NCBI GenBank assembly: GCA_005773635.1
Contig: SXHN01000052.1
Location: forward strand, 26,786-90,785
Source of the DNA: Actinomycetota bacterium
GTDB taxonomy: Bacteria > Actinomycetota > Acidimicrobiia > IMCC26256 > PALSA-610
Length of the DNA stretch: 64,000 nucleotides
Direction of reading: 5' to 3'
In this document: positions 41,689 through 50,635 of the stretch, piece by piece
How the letters are laid out: the number at the start of each line of letters is the position of its first letter
Numbering within the stretch: the first letter of the stretch is position 1
Position numbers and translations under genes: made by a program
The notes under the pieces: generated by a model
What the model was told of the DNA's origin: nothing
The model's input: only the letters and a program-made list of their open reading frames with translations
Databases searched by the model: none

Positions 41689-43185
41689 GTGGCCAACACG
41701 CGCATCGATACTCATCCGCCCATTGAAGGCCCCGGGCTGTTGCAATCATTGCGGTTGCATTGGCGACTCGCCACCGCGATCGTGATGCTGTTTGGAACGC
41801 TCGGATTTGCCTATTCTGCCTCCGCAGCACCGAGTTACTCGTCTACTGCTCGAGTGAGTTTGACTCCTCCGGCCAACGTCGGCGGCCCGACTGGCATGAT
41901 TCGATACATCGCGACGATTGCCCAGTTCACGCGCTCTGAGGCTGTGCTCAAGCCAGCATCGGAGCAACTCGGCATCAGCTACGGCGAGCTGCGCGGTTCG
42001 GTCGGTGCGGTTCCCGATGTCGCCTCAAACGTCGTATACGTCACCGCTTCGACGGGGAACCCACAAGAATCTTCGCGGAGAGCCAACGCGATGATGGAAT
42101 CGCTTGTGGCAGCAGTCAAAGCAGACGCCGATGCGAAGCTCTCAGCGAAAGACGCCGAGCTTGACGCGAAGCGCGCCGAGCAGAACGCCATTCTCAAGAA
42201 TTCGGCATCAAACGCGCAACAACGCGCTGCCGCCCAGCAAGTGCTTCAACGTATCGAAGATCAAGACGTCACGAACACGAGTAATGCCGCCGATTTCGGA
42301 GATGGCGTCGATTTCACCACGAAGGCGTTGACGCCACCCAAAACTGGGTTGCGGGCGTCGGCGACTCAAGGAGTCTTGGGAGGTCTCGTCGGATTCATCA
42401 TCGCGTTGGTGGTGTGTTGGATCTTGGCCGACCGTCGACGTGTTGTCGATGACGCCGCAGTCCCGGGCATCGTGACCGACACACGACTCCTGGGCGAAAT
42501 TCCAACGCTACGCGGAGATTCGGCGCGTGCTCTCGGTGCGTTTAACGAAATGCCCGCAGCATCTTTCGAGTTCGCAGCGGCAGGGTTGTGGTCGGGATTG
42601 GAATCCGGCGTGCTTATGGTGTCGGGCGTCGAAGTCGGTGCTGGTAGCACTACCTCTGCCGCGAACGTCGCCTCCGCATACGCGCGTGACGGCCGTCGAG
42701 TCGTGCTCATCGACGCCGACGGCGGACAGCGGAGCCTCACGCAGATCGCAGGAATTCACCCCGGAACAGCTGGCCTCTCCGACGTGCTCACGATGCGCGC
42801 CCCGTTGGAGTCTGCGTTGCGGGCGGTTGATCTCGGAGACGCAACGTCAGTCGCGCTATTGCCTATTGGAAAGCCAGAAGCGGATCTTGCGAGCCTATTG
42901 AGGGGCAAATCAATGGCTGAGACAATCGATCGCCTACGCGAGTGGTACGACCTCATCATCATCGATGTCCCACCGTTGGCAGTTGATGCCCATGGCGCTT
43001 CGCTCGCTCGTCTGGTCGACGCCATCATGTTCGTCGTTCCTCGTGGTGTCCGCATGCGTAAAGTCGAGCGGATGCGTGAACGCCTCGATCTGCTCAACGT
43101 TCCTGTCCTGGGCTACGTGTTCAATCGAGACCACGCGATTGAGGTCAGCGTCTCTCGCAACCGAATCGCTCAGCGTCAGTCGTAG
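41689..43185 (+). CDS. Wzz/BY-kinase-like polysaccharide co-polymerase with defective P-loop
   Basis: The 498-residue protein has the Wzz-type layout: membrane helix about 26-45, periplasmic segment with coiled coil (DAKLSAKDAELDAKRAEQNA) and a second helix about 224-246. A cytoplasmic bacterial tyrosine-kinase-like domain follows. Walker A' is kept (VVLIDADGG, Asp342 and Asp344), as is Walker B (IIIDVPP, Asp426). Walker A reads VEVGAGSTTSA at 314-324 and lacks the lysine expected in GxGKSTT. The C-terminal tail has no tyrosine cluster. It may control chain length without kinase activity. GTG start with GGAGG six bases before. Confidence 0.85.
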   Translation: MANTRIDTHPPIEGPGLLQSLRLHWRLATAIVMLFGTLGFAYSASAAPSYSSTARVSLTPPANVGGPTGMIRYIATIAQFTRSEAVLKPASEQLGISYGELRGSVGAVPDVASNVVYVTASTGNPQESSRRANAMMESLVAAVKADADAKLSAKDAELDAKRAEQNAILKNSASNAQQRAAAQQVLQRIEDQDVTNTSNAADFGDGVDFTTKALTPPKTGLRASATQGVLGGLVGFIIALVVCWILADRRRVVDDAAVPGIVTDTRLLGEIPTLRGDSARALGAFNEMPAASFEFAAAGLWSGLESGVLMVSGVEVGAGSTTSAANVASAYARDGRRVVLIDADGGQRSLTQIAGIHPGTAGLSDVLTMRAPLESALRAVDLGDATSVALLPIGKPEADLASLLRGKSMAETIDRLREWYDLIIIDVPPLAVDAHGASLARLVDAIMFVVPRGVRMRKVERMRERLDLLNVPVLGYVFNRDHAIEVSVSRNRIAQRQS

Positions 43186-43206
43186 TAGACGCTTGCGCAC
43201 GCGCTC

Positions 43207-44493
43207 ATGAGTCCAACAGACACGACCTCTACGGCCGCCCCGTCATCCACGAAGCGCCGGGCGGTTGACGCGGTTGTCGATCAATTCGTGGTCGCGGGAA
43301 CCAGCTTTGTACTCATGATCCTGGTTCGACGAGAACTCGGCAAAGGTGCCTTCGGTCGGTACGGGTTGCTCATCAACGCGATGATTCTGTTGACGGCGCT
43401 CCAAACCGCATGGGTAGGCGACTCACTCACCGTACTGGATCGCTTCAACGCCCGAATTCGCTCAGGCCTCACAGCGTCGATGTTACTGTTCGGAGTCTTC
43501 GGCGCGGTCTGCGCGTATGCCCTGTCCGTACGTGTCGTTCACCCGCTCCTTGCGCTGATGTTTGCCGCCATGGTGCTGCTATGGGCTGTCGAAGAGATCG
43601 GGCGCCGAGTGTTTATGGCGCGCATGGCATTTCGATCGCTCCTCATCAATGACATCATGTACTCCATTGGAGCCTTTGGAACTGTCGCGATGCTGTGGTT
43701 GGTTCGCGGCCGACTCACCATGAGTGTCGTCATCGCAGGGATGCTCGTTGGCGCAATCGTTGCGCTTGTCTCGACCTCAGTGCAATTGCCGCGCAACGAA
43801 CTTGCATTCGCGCGGCCATCGCTGCGAGCGGCTCAGGAACTGGCACCCTTCGCCGGCTGGCGCGCCGCACAGCTCAGCATTCGGCCCTTGTCTCAGTTCG
43901 CGGTGCGCTCGTTGGTGATCGCTTTGGTGTCGTACGACGCAGCAGGAGACTTGGAATCTGCACGCCTGTTCAGCCAACCCGCAATGACATATGTTTCCGG
44001 CATCGCATCCTTCCTACTGCCCATGTACGCGACACAAGAACGCGAACGGGGTCGTAGCTCTTCGATACGGCTCATAACCGCAGCATTGGTTGTGCCAGTT
44101 CTTGTCTACGGTGCACTCGCGGTTGTATTTCGAAACGATATCGCTGGTCGTCTCTTTTCAGACCGAGACGCTGTCATGCCGATCGCCATATTGGGATGGC
44201 TGGGTATCGCGCTGCTATTTGCTGCTGGTCAACCAGTTGCCAATCTCCTGATCGCTCGCAAACAATCACGAGATGTCTTTTTGGTACGCGCTGCGGATTC
44301 GGCGATTGGATTGACCTGCGCGGCGTTACTGATTCATTTCAAATCGCCCAATTTCGCTCCATGGGGCCTCGCCGTGGGCATGGTCATCGGAACGGTTTGG
44401 CTTGCTACTCTCGCCTCCCGCGGCACCAAAGCACGCGAATCCTCTGACCAGTCGTTCAAGGCACTCGCGCCGCATATCGGCGGCACGCAATGA
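43207..44493 (+). CDS. Wzx-like polysaccharide flippase/MATE-fold membrane protein
   Basis: The 428-residue protein has about 12-14 hydrophobic segments and the layout of oligosaccharide flippases: an amphipathic N-terminus (AVDAVVDQFVVAGTSFVLMI), LVRRELGKGAFGRYGLLINA with the Gly-x-Tyr region common in Wzx proteins, and paired helices to the end. It would flip a lipid-linked repeat unit across the membrane. It begins 21 nt after the preceding gene and its stop overlaps the next start (ATGA, 44490-44493). Having both this and an ABC exporter suggests two glycans or two steps. Confidence 0.8.
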   Translation: MSPTDTTSTAAPSSTKRRAVDAVVDQFVVAGTSFVLMILVRRELGKGAFGRYGLLINAMILLTALQTAWVGDSLTVLDRFNARIRSGLTASMLLFGVFGAVCAYALSVRVVHPLLALMFAAMVLLWAVEEIGRRVFMARMAFRSLLINDIMYSIGAFGTVAMLWLVRGRLTMSVVIAGMLVGAIVALVSTSVQLPRNELAFARPSLRAAQELAPFAGWRAAQLSIRPLSQFAVRSLVIALVSYDAAGDLESARLFSQPAMTYVSGIASFLLPMYATQERERGRSSSIRLITAALVVPVLVYGALAVVFRNDIAGRLFSDRDAVMPIAILGWLGIALLFAAGQPVANLLIARKQSRDVFLVRAADSAIGLTCAALLIHFKSPNFAPWGLAVGMVIGTVWLATLASRGTKARESSDQSFKALAPHIGGTQ

Positions 44494-45644
44494 CCGGCCT
44501 CAATATCGGGGTGTTTGGAGCCCGCGGGATCCCTTCTACGTACAGTGGTTACGAGACGTTCCTCACCACCTTGCTGCCAGAATTGGTGGCACGCGGCCAT
44601 CACGTCACCATGTATTGCCGCAAAGGCGAAACGCAGGGCGACGACACCTATCGCGGCGTCGAGCGAATCATTTTGCCGGCGATTCCTGGCAAGCAATTCA
44701 GCACCCTAAGCCATGGTGCTGTCGCGTCAGTGCGCTCCCGAATTGCCCGACACGACGTCGTGGTTACCGTAAATGTCGCGAACGCATTATTTTGTGCGCT
44801 GCATCGCTATACCGGAAGGCCTATCGTCCTCAACACTGACGGCCAAGAATGGCTTCGAGGAAAGTGGGGCAAGGCCGCCCGCTCGTTCTTCAAGGGTTCA
44901 GCACGTGCAGCAGGCAGAAGCGCCACCGCGTTGATTTCTGACTGCGCTGCGATTCAAAGTCTCTACCGCACGGATTTTCACGCGACTTCAACGGTGATCC
45001 CCTACTGCATACCGGCAAATGCGCTGAAACCTGCCCCTGAAGTCCTACATCGGTTGGGGGTTGAGCCCGGCCAATATTTCGTCGTCGCGGCGCGGCTGAA
45101 CCCAGAGAACAACGTTGACACCATTGCCGACGCCTATACAAAAACCCAACTCGATGTGCCATTGCTGGCATTGGGTGCCGCAAACTACTCCTCGCCCGTC
45201 GAACAGCACTTGGCTGAGATCGCAGCGCGCGACACACGCATCAAGGTAGTTGGCCACGTGAACAATCGCGACGAGTTCTTCGAATTGCTCGGTTCAGCGC
45301 GTGCGTACCTCCATGGACATTCAGTCGGTGGAATCAATCCCTCTCTCGTTGAAGCGATGCACGCAGGTGCGCACATCGCTGCACTCGACACTCCCTTTAA
45401 TCGCGAGACGCTGCATGACACCGGACAGTTTTTTGAATTGCCGCGACTACCCGAGATGTTTGCGCGACTCATGGTGGATTCCGATGCGGTAGTAACGCAA
45501 CGACGCGAAGGAGCTCGCATCCGAGCCGCCGAGCGATTCAATGTCAACGACGTCGTTGATGCTTACGAACAGTTACTCACTGCAGTCAGCCATCGTGCTG
45601 CACGCAAATCATTTGCCATGCCAACGCGTTGGGACTCGCAATGA
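44490..45644 (+). CDS. Glycosyltransferase, DUF1972 / GT4 type
   Basis: The 384-residue protein begins NIGVFGARGIPSTYSGYETF, diagnostic of the DUF1972 N-terminal domain of rhamnosyl- and glucosyl-transferases. VLNTDGQEWLRGKWGKAAR follows, and the GT4 donor domain contains YFVVAARLNPENNVDTIADAY and HGHSVGGINPSLVEAMHAG with the conserved Glu. Its start and stop overlap neighbouring genes by ATGA. It adds one sugar of the surface polysaccharide. Confidence 0.9.
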   Translation: MTGLNIGVFGARGIPSTYSGYETFLTTLLPELVARGHHVTMYCRKGETQGDDTYRGVERIILPAIPGKQFSTLSHGAVASVRSRIARHDVVVTVNVANALFCALHRYTGRPIVLNTDGQEWLRGKWGKAARSFFKGSARAAGRSATALISDCAAIQSLYRTDFHATSTVIPYCIPANALKPAPEVLHRLGVEPGQYFVVAARLNPENNVDTIADAYTKTQLDVPLLALGAANYSSPVEQHLAEIAARDTRIKVVGHVNNRDEFFELLGSARAYLHGHSVGGINPSLVEAMHAGAHIAALDTPFNRETLHDTGQFFELPRLPEMFARLMVDSDAVVTQRREGARIRAAERFNVNDVVDAYEQLLTAVSHRAARKSFAMPTRWDSQ

Positions 45645-46807
45645 GTCCACAACTTCCAGCGCTGTGCGTCATCGCCCACAGCGCAGATCTCTATGGCGCA
45701 GACCGGTGCCTTCACGCAGTGATGCCTGACCTTGTGCGTCGCTACCGGGTTACCGTCGTTGTTCCATCGTCGGGGCCGGGGGTCGCGGTCCTCGAAGCAC
45801 TGGGCGCAGAAGTTACGCGACTGCCTGACTATGCGTTACGGCGGCGCCACCTCACGTTCGCGGGATTTCTGCCGTGGCTCGTACGCCTAGTGCGAGGGGT
45901 GAGGATGCTCTCACGTCTGCACAAGAACCGGGGCTTCGTTGCAATCTATTCCAATACCTTGGCAGCAGCTTTGGGTCCAATGCTGCGACTTCGTTGGAAA
46001 ATCCCCCACATCGTGCATGTGCACGAATGCCCGCCCCAACCGCGTTGGATGGCCCCTGTGTTGTTACGCATTGTCAAACGCACAACGCAATTGGTGATCT
46101 GCAATTCGCGCTACACCGAAGCGTGGGTCGTCGCACACCAAGCCGGCCTTCGGGGACGGACCGTTGTTGTACACAACGGGCTCGATCTCGTGCCCGCACC
46201 GCAGTCCCCTCCCGCACTGCACACCCCCTTCACTATCTGTTGTGTCGCGAGAATCCACCCCAAGAAGGGCCAAAACATTCTCTTGAGCGCGCTTCGCGTC
46301 GCCACTGAGCAAGGCCGAGACTGGAGGGTCGAACTCTACGGAGATACTTTGGAGGAGTATCTGCCGCTGTATTCCGAGCTCCGAGAATTCGCGTCGGCAC
46401 ATGGCCTCACCGACCGAGTTGCCTGGATGGGATTTCACCCACACGTTGAGGATCAATACAGAAATGCCGATATAGCAGTCGTCCCATCGGTCATCCCTGA
46501 GGAGTTTTCGTTGGTCTGCCTCGAGGCTCAAAGCATGTTGCTTGCGGTAGTGGCAACCGGCCCTGGAGGCGCGTCCGAGGTGATCCTCCACGGTGAAACC
46601 GGGCTCATCGTGCCACCGGGTGACGTGCAAGCCTTGTTCGCCGCAATATCCGAGCTTGAAGATGATGCCGAGCGGCGCGCCGCCATGGGACGCAACGGCC
46701 GACTTCGAGTGGAAGAGCATTTCAGTCGCGAGGCCTTCGCCCAGGGAATCTGCACACAGGTTGGGATCCTTACCGGAGCACAGTTCATAGAAGCGAAACC
46801 GACGTGA
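45641..46807 (+). CDS. Glycosyltransferase family 4
   Basis: The 388-residue protein has a typical GT-B architecture: the N-terminal CVIAHSADLYGADRCLHAVM contains the Gly-x-x-Arg acceptor loop, PHIVHVHECPP follows, and the C-terminal domain has FTICCVARIHPKKGQNILLSA, VELYGDTLEEYLPLYSELRE and the donor motif PSVIPEEFSLVCLEAQSM. GETGLIVPPGDVQALFAAI is a standard end. ATG 45641 overlaps the preceding stop; GTGA at 46804-46807 overlaps the next gene. Confidence 0.92.
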   Translation: MSPQLPALCVIAHSADLYGADRCLHAVMPDLVRRYRVTVVVPSSGPGVAVLEALGAEVTRLPDYALRRRHLTFAGFLPWLVRLVRGVRMLSRLHKNRGFVAIYSNTLAAALGPMLRLRWKIPHIVHVHECPPQPRWMAPVLLRIVKRTTQLVICNSRYTEAWVVAHQAGLRGRTVVVHNGLDLVPAPQSPPALHTPFTICCVARIHPKKGQNILLSALRVATEQGRDWRVELYGDTLEEYLPLYSELREFASAHGLTDRVAWMGFHPHVEDQYRNADIAVVPSVIPEEFSLVCLEAQSMLLAVVATGPGGASEVILHGETGLIVPPGDVQALFAAISELEDDAERRAAMGRNGRLRVEEHFSREAFAQGICTQVGILTGAQFIEAKPT

Positions 46808-48210
46808 GCATGACCGGCGTGAGTCGACGCGTCAGTGATGTCACTCGAGCGTCCAGCGCGCGAACATCGGCATCCACGACCAGTCGGAAGATCCGCTCTT
46901 CATGGAGCTCCACATTCGAGCGCTGGTGGGTTGCAATTCTCATTTTGCCCCTGATGATGTCGAGCGATTTCAAGTTTCGGCGCCGCTCAGCCGTATCGGC
47001 ATTAGGAGGAACACCCGACGCTCAGGTGTTGATAGAGGTTGGCGTCTACGGACTTGTAGCGGTATACCTTGTGCTCGCCCGAGGAAAGGCACCCCGGCTT
47101 CGCCGCACGACACCCATCATGTTCACCATGTGGTTCTTTGCAAGCGCGTTGGCAGGGTCCGCGGTGTATGCCGTGTACCCGACCCTTGCCATCGTTCGAG
47201 GAACCCAAGTGCTCATCGTCTGCGCGGTCGCACAGACAATCGCGTCAAACGCAACGGCGAAGCATATGCATCGACTCGCTCATGCCTATCTCGTCATGCT
47301 GTGCGTCGCCGTGGCGCTCGGTCATGCAATCAAGTTGCCCGTGAATCCCGTTGTTAACAGCCGCTTTCATTGGCTGTACGTGCATCCGGTTCCGGGGGCG
47401 ATCTATTTGATGATCGGCTCACTCATAGCCTTCGCCTATATCCGTTCAAAGGAATTGCGCGAAGTGTTGCGACTATGGCCGACTTGGGTCTACGTCGGGA
47501 TGGCAGGCTGGATTTCTCTGGCGCTAGTGCTGACCAAGACACGCGGCTCGATGATTGGTGCACTTGCAGGCGTTTGCGTCCTCATGGCATTTCGCACAAA
47601 GACCCGTACCAAACTCGACGTAGCTGCTTTCTGCACAGCCACACTGATTTTCATTTGGTTCGCCTTCGGAGACGCCATCATCACCTACGTCGAGCGTGGC
47701 CAAGACATCAGCAAACTATCGACCCTGAACGAACGGACGAATCTTTGGGCATTGGCATTCGACGTCTTCTATGACAAGCCAATATTCGGCTCAGGTCTCG
47801 GAGCCTCGCGGGGAATATTCCTCGAACTGATCGGCCTCGGAGGCGGACACAACGCGTTTGTCAACGTTTTGGTAGATGCAGGGTTGCTCGGAACAATCCC
47901 ATTCGTAGCCTTGGTTCTTATGATCGGGACCACGCTGTTCCGGTTCCCACGCAACTCGCCAGGAGGACGCGATTCGCTATTGCTACTACCAATCTTTTGC
48001 GGGCTTCTGGTCAATTCCATCACCGCGGAATTCATGGCGGTACCAGCGAACAACGCCAGCATTTGGCTGTACATTTTTTGCGGCTGGATCGGAGTTAATC
48101 GCCGAGCAACCACGAGCTATCTGTACTCCGAGCGCGGCACCCGCCTTACTGCCGTGCAACGAACGGTAGCGCCGACCTCCGCGCCGGCAGCAGTTTCCCG
48201 CGTGCACTAA
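46804..48210 (+). CDS. O-antigen ligase-like membrane protein
   Basis: The 468-residue protein has a basic N-terminus and 10 or more membrane helices. The Wzy_C/WaaL domain is indicated by LVLTKTRGSMIGALAGVCVL (catalytic-region Arg), a large loop with LSTLNERTNLWALAFDVF and the box PIFGSGLGASRGIFLELIGL followed by GGHNAFVNVLVDAGLLG with the conserved His. It would polymerise repeat units or ligate the glycan to its carrier. The start is GTG. The 3' end overlaps gcvT by 65 nt on the other strand. Confidence 0.85.
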   Translation: MSMTGVSRRVSDVTRASSARTSASTTSRKIRSSWSSTFERWWVAILILPLMMSSDFKFRRRSAVSALGGTPDAQVLIEVGVYGLVAVYLVLARGKAPRLRRTTPIMFTMWFFASALAGSAVYAVYPTLAIVRGTQVLIVCAVAQTIASNATAKHMHRLAHAYLVMLCVAVALGHAIKLPVNPVVNSRFHWLYVHPVPGAIYLMIGSLIAFAYIRSKELREVLRLWPTWVYVGMAGWISLALVLTKTRGSMIGALAGVCVLMAFRTKTRTKLDVAAFCTATLIFIWFAFGDAIITYVERGQDISKLSTLNERTNLWALAFDVFYDKPIFGSGLGASRGIFLELIGLGGGHNAFVNVLVDAGLLGTIPFVALVLMIGTTLFRFPRNSPGGRDSLLLLPIFCGLLVNSITAEFMAVPANNASIWLYIFCGWIGVNRRATTSYLYSERGTRLTAVQRTVAPTSAPAAVSRVH

Positions 48211-49237
48211 TCGAAAACTCAACGATGTCATCGTCGAGTGCATACTGCGATTCGACGAACGCCAGCGCAATTCCGCAGCCCAACATGGGCGAAAAGTTGC
48301 CACTCGAAACACGCCCCACGACTGCACCGCCTAGAAGCACTTCATAATCGGCCCGCGGTGGTTGGCGGCCTTCGACGGTAAGGCCCATGAGCCTGTGGGT
48401 GACTCCTCGCTCCAGTTCGGCGGCGAGCGCAGCCTTGCCAATGAAATCCGACTCCCATCCCACGACCCATTGCAGCCCGGCCTGCAGAGGTGAGATACCA
48501 GGCCCGAGGTCGTGCCCGTGTAGCGGCAGACCCGCCTCAAGCCGCAGCGTGTCGCGCGCGCCAAGACCGGCAGCGACGAAACCATGGTCGAGTATCGCGT
48601 CCCAGAGTTCGCCGGCTCCCGACGCCGGGATGTGTATTTCAAGCCCGTCTTCTCCGGTGTAACCAGTACCGGCAACGACACAATCGTGGCCGCTCCATCG
48701 TGTCGTAGCCACGCGGAATCGCCCAACTTCACCGAAGCTCGGCGAGATGTCGCCCGCCATCGACTTTGCTCGCGGGCCTTGCAGCGCGAGTACGCAACGA
48801 TCGTGGGTGATGTCGGCCGCCACGCACCCGACGTCGGTAGCGCCCCGTAACAGCGCCGACACGACGCGTTCAGTGTTTGATGCGTTGGGCATCACGAAGA
48901 ACTCTTCGGGCGAAACCCACCAGACAATGATGTCGTCCACCACGTGGGCATCATCTGGATCAAGGAGGTGCGTATATTGAGCCCGGCCCGGAGCTATGCG
49001 ACGAAGATCGTTACTCAGCGAACGCTGAAGGGCTTCGTATGCTCCTGCCCCGGCCACGCGCAATGTGCCGAGATGCGATACATCAAACACCACGGCAGCG
49101 TTGCGACAAGCCCGATGCTCGTCAAGAACGCTTGTGTACTGCAGCGGCATGTCCCAGCCGCCGAAAGGCGTCATCTTCGCGCCAAGCGCACGATGACGAC
49201 TGTCGAGAGGGCTCAGCTTGACCGTGTGATCGTGCAC
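48146..49237 (-). CDS. gcvT: Aminomethyltransferase (glycine cleavage T protein)
   Basis: The 363-residue protein is the tetrahydrofolate-dependent T protein. It has the N-terminal HRALGAKMTPFGGWDMPLQY, FDVSHLGTLRVAG, the folate-binding region, VVAGTGYTGEDGLEIHIP with catalytic-site residues, and LGARDTLRLEAGLPLHGHDL. The C-terminal barrel ends with ARGKLLPARRSALPFV. gcvH is near on the same strand (51991-52368); the P protein is not in the window. The 3' end overlaps the ligase-like gene by 65 nt. Confidence 0.95.
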   Translation of the reverse strand: MHDHTVKLSPLDSRHRALGAKMTPFGGWDMPLQYTSVLDEHRACRNAAVVFDVSHLGTLRVAGAGAYEALQRSLSNDLRRIAPGRAQYTHLLDPDDAHVVDDIIVWWVSPEEFFVMPNASNTERVVSALLRGATDVGCVAADITHDRCVLALQGPRAKSMAGDISPSFGEVGRFRVATTRWSGHDCVVAGTGYTGEDGLEIHIPASGAGELWDAILDHGFVAAGLGARDTLRLEAGLPLHGHDLGPGISPLQAGLQWVVGWESDFIGKAALAAELERGVTHRLMGLTVEGRQPPRADYEVLLGGAVVGRVSSGNFSPMLGCGIALAFVESQYALDDDIVEFSISARGKLLPARRSALPFVARQ

Positions 49238-49300
49238 AGCTCATACGCTACCGACCAGACGACGCGCGCCAGCGAACGCTTGTTGCAATGTTATTCTCGG

Positions 49301-49861
49301 CTACATATCGTTAGCGGCCACATCGAGCGACGTCGTCAACGAGGTCGCAGATTGTGGTTTCAATTCCACGATCCGGTCGTCGATCGACTCAACGACTGGG
49401 CCGAGCGCAACGATGTTCAAGACTCCTTGTCCGTTACGGAGTAGGTCGACGACGGCGTCACCGCTGTAGGCGAGTATCGACGTCGCACCCTGCAGAACCA
49501 AGTGCGCAGATGCGAGTTCCTCATCAAGATTGTCGCGGAGATATTCGATCGCCCGCCTCGAGGCTTGGAGGGAAACCCCGGAATCAATCAGACTCTTGAC
49601 AACTTTGAGCTCAACAAGGTCCCGATACGAATACAAGCGCTGTGTGCCGGAACCCGCAGCATCGTGCATCGATGGCCGGACCAAATCAGTGCGGGCCCAG
49701 TAGTCGAGCTGACGGTAAGTGATCCCCACAATCGCGCAAACCTGGGGACCTCGGAATCCTCCTTCGAGCGTTCCGGGCTTGGCGGGTTGCAACGGAACCG
49801 ACGCAGCAATATCCGTTCGCGACATCGAGGAATTGTTCGGCTGGGAAGCAAGATCACTCAT
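49301..49861 (-). CDS. MerR-family transcriptional regulator
   Basis: The 186-residue protein has a MerR HTH near residues 37-105: RGPQVCAIVGITYRQLDYWA, DLVRPSMHDAAGSGTQRLY, YRDLVELKVVKSLIDSGVSL. The C-terminal region (SILAYSGDAVVDLLRNGQG) may form the effector part. It is the counterpart of the second MerR gene of the gcvH-garA-ftsR-DUF151-merR block of actinobacteria. ATG 49861 was chosen over the start at 49897. A promoter with the extended 19-bp spacer typical of MerR targets lies just upstream (49935-49965), suggesting autoregulation. Confidence 0.88.
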   Translation of the reverse strand: MSDLASQPNNSSMSRTDIAASVPLQPAKPGTLEGGFRGPQVCAIVGITYRQLDYWARTDLVRPSMHDAAGSGTQRLYSYRDLVELKVVKSLIDSGVSLQASRRAIEYLRDNLDEELASAHLVLQGATSILAYSGDAVVDLLRNGQGVLNIVALGPVVESIDDRIVELKPQSATSLTTSLDVAANDM

Positions 49862-49934
49862 TGCGTGTCTCCTGGGGGACGGCTCGACGCTTCGCACCGA
49901 GACAAGATCACATCGACGTAGTTACGTGGCTGTG

Positions 49935-49965
49935 AACCTAAACACGAACCCCAGGTGTTCGTCAA
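49935..49965 (-). promoter_or_regulatory. MerR-type promoter with 19-bp spacer and dyad
   Basis: On the minus strand TTGACG (49965-49960) and TAGGTT (49940-49935) are separated by 19 bp. A perfect dyad ACGAAC-CCCAGGT-GTTCGT (49944-49962) fills the spacer. Overlong spacers holding an operator are the hallmark of MerR-activated promoters. Confidence 0.5.
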
Positions 49966-49982
49966 CGTCTAGTAATGATTGA

Positions 49983-50010
49983 GGTTGAGACATTTGAGCA
50001 ACTCTCAACC
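49983..50010 (-). terminator. 8-bp perfect hairpin between DUF151 and merR genes
   Basis: GGTTGAGA and TCTCAACC pair perfectly around a 12-nt loop. It lies 74-101 nt past the DUF151 stop in the direction of transcription and upstream of the MerR promoter, so it could end the upstream transcript. No U-tract follows. Confidence 0.4.
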
Positions 50011-50076
50011 AATACATTTCGGGCAGCTGATTGAGGAAGCCCAGGTCACATGGCACACGCCACGCGGCGCACCCAT

Positions 50077-50099
50077 CGAAGATTCATGCAAAATCTTCG
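50077..50099 (-). terminator. 8-bp hairpin spanning the DUF151 stop codon
   Basis: CGAAGATT and AATCTTCG pair perfectly around a 7-nt loop. The stem includes the stop codon at 50084-50086. It may slow ribosomes or protect the mRNA 3' end; without a U-tract it is not a standard terminator. Confidence 0.35.
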
Positions 50100-50575
50100 G
50101 GTGAAACCTGATCGAGGAAGCTTCGGAACTCCTCGATCTGCGCATCTCCGAGCGGCACGTCCTCGTTGAGGGCGGTTTCGCCAGAGATTCCGGCTTCATC
50201 CAGTACCGCCTCGGCGGCATAGATCGGAACTTCGTCGACCCCAACGCGCACAAGCAGCGCAATCGCATCCGATGGACGGGCATCGAGCCGCGAGATCGCA
50301 CCGTCGCGTTCGATTTCGATCGAGGCATAAAACGTGCGGTCATGAAGTTCTGTTATTTCTACGCTGCGGATCCGCACGGCTTGAAGATCCAATACGTTCT
50401 TGAGCAGATCATGGGTCATCGGACGAGGAGTATCGATGCCCTGCATGGCGTGCACAATCGCAGTCGCTTCGGGATTGCCGATAAAGATCGGCAACGTGCG
50501 GTCGCCGTCGGCTTCGCGCAGCACAATCACCGGCTGATTCGTGGGGATCTCGACTCTGACGCCTTCTAACCGCAT
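50084..50575 (-). CDS. DUF151 / bifunctional nuclease-family protein
   Basis: The 163-residue protein matches the DUF151 family: MRLEGVRVEIPTNQPVIVLR, the core LPIFIGNPEATAIVHAMQG, PRPMTHDLLKNVLDLQAVRI and DARPSDAIALLVRVGVDEVP. Members are described as bifunctional nucleases, and the Mycobacterium ortholog lies in the same gcvH-garA block. The acidic C-terminal tail (EEFRSFLDQVSPEDF) is common. ATG 50575 was selected; GTG 50584 is possible. It sits 60 nt after the FtsR-like gene in the same direction. Confidence 0.92.
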   Translation of the reverse strand: MRLEGVRVEIPTNQPVIVLREADGDRTLPIFIGNPEATAIVHAMQGIDTPRPMTHDLLKNVLDLQAVRIRSVEITELHDRTFYASIEIERDGAISRLDARPSDAIALLVRVGVDEVPIYAAEAVLDEAGISGETALNEDVPLGDAQIEEFRSFLDQVSPEDFA

Positions 50576-50635
50576 GCGGATCACGTTGAAACGGTACCAC
50601 TGCTGCGGGCGCCACAATTGGGCGCCAACCGCCGA

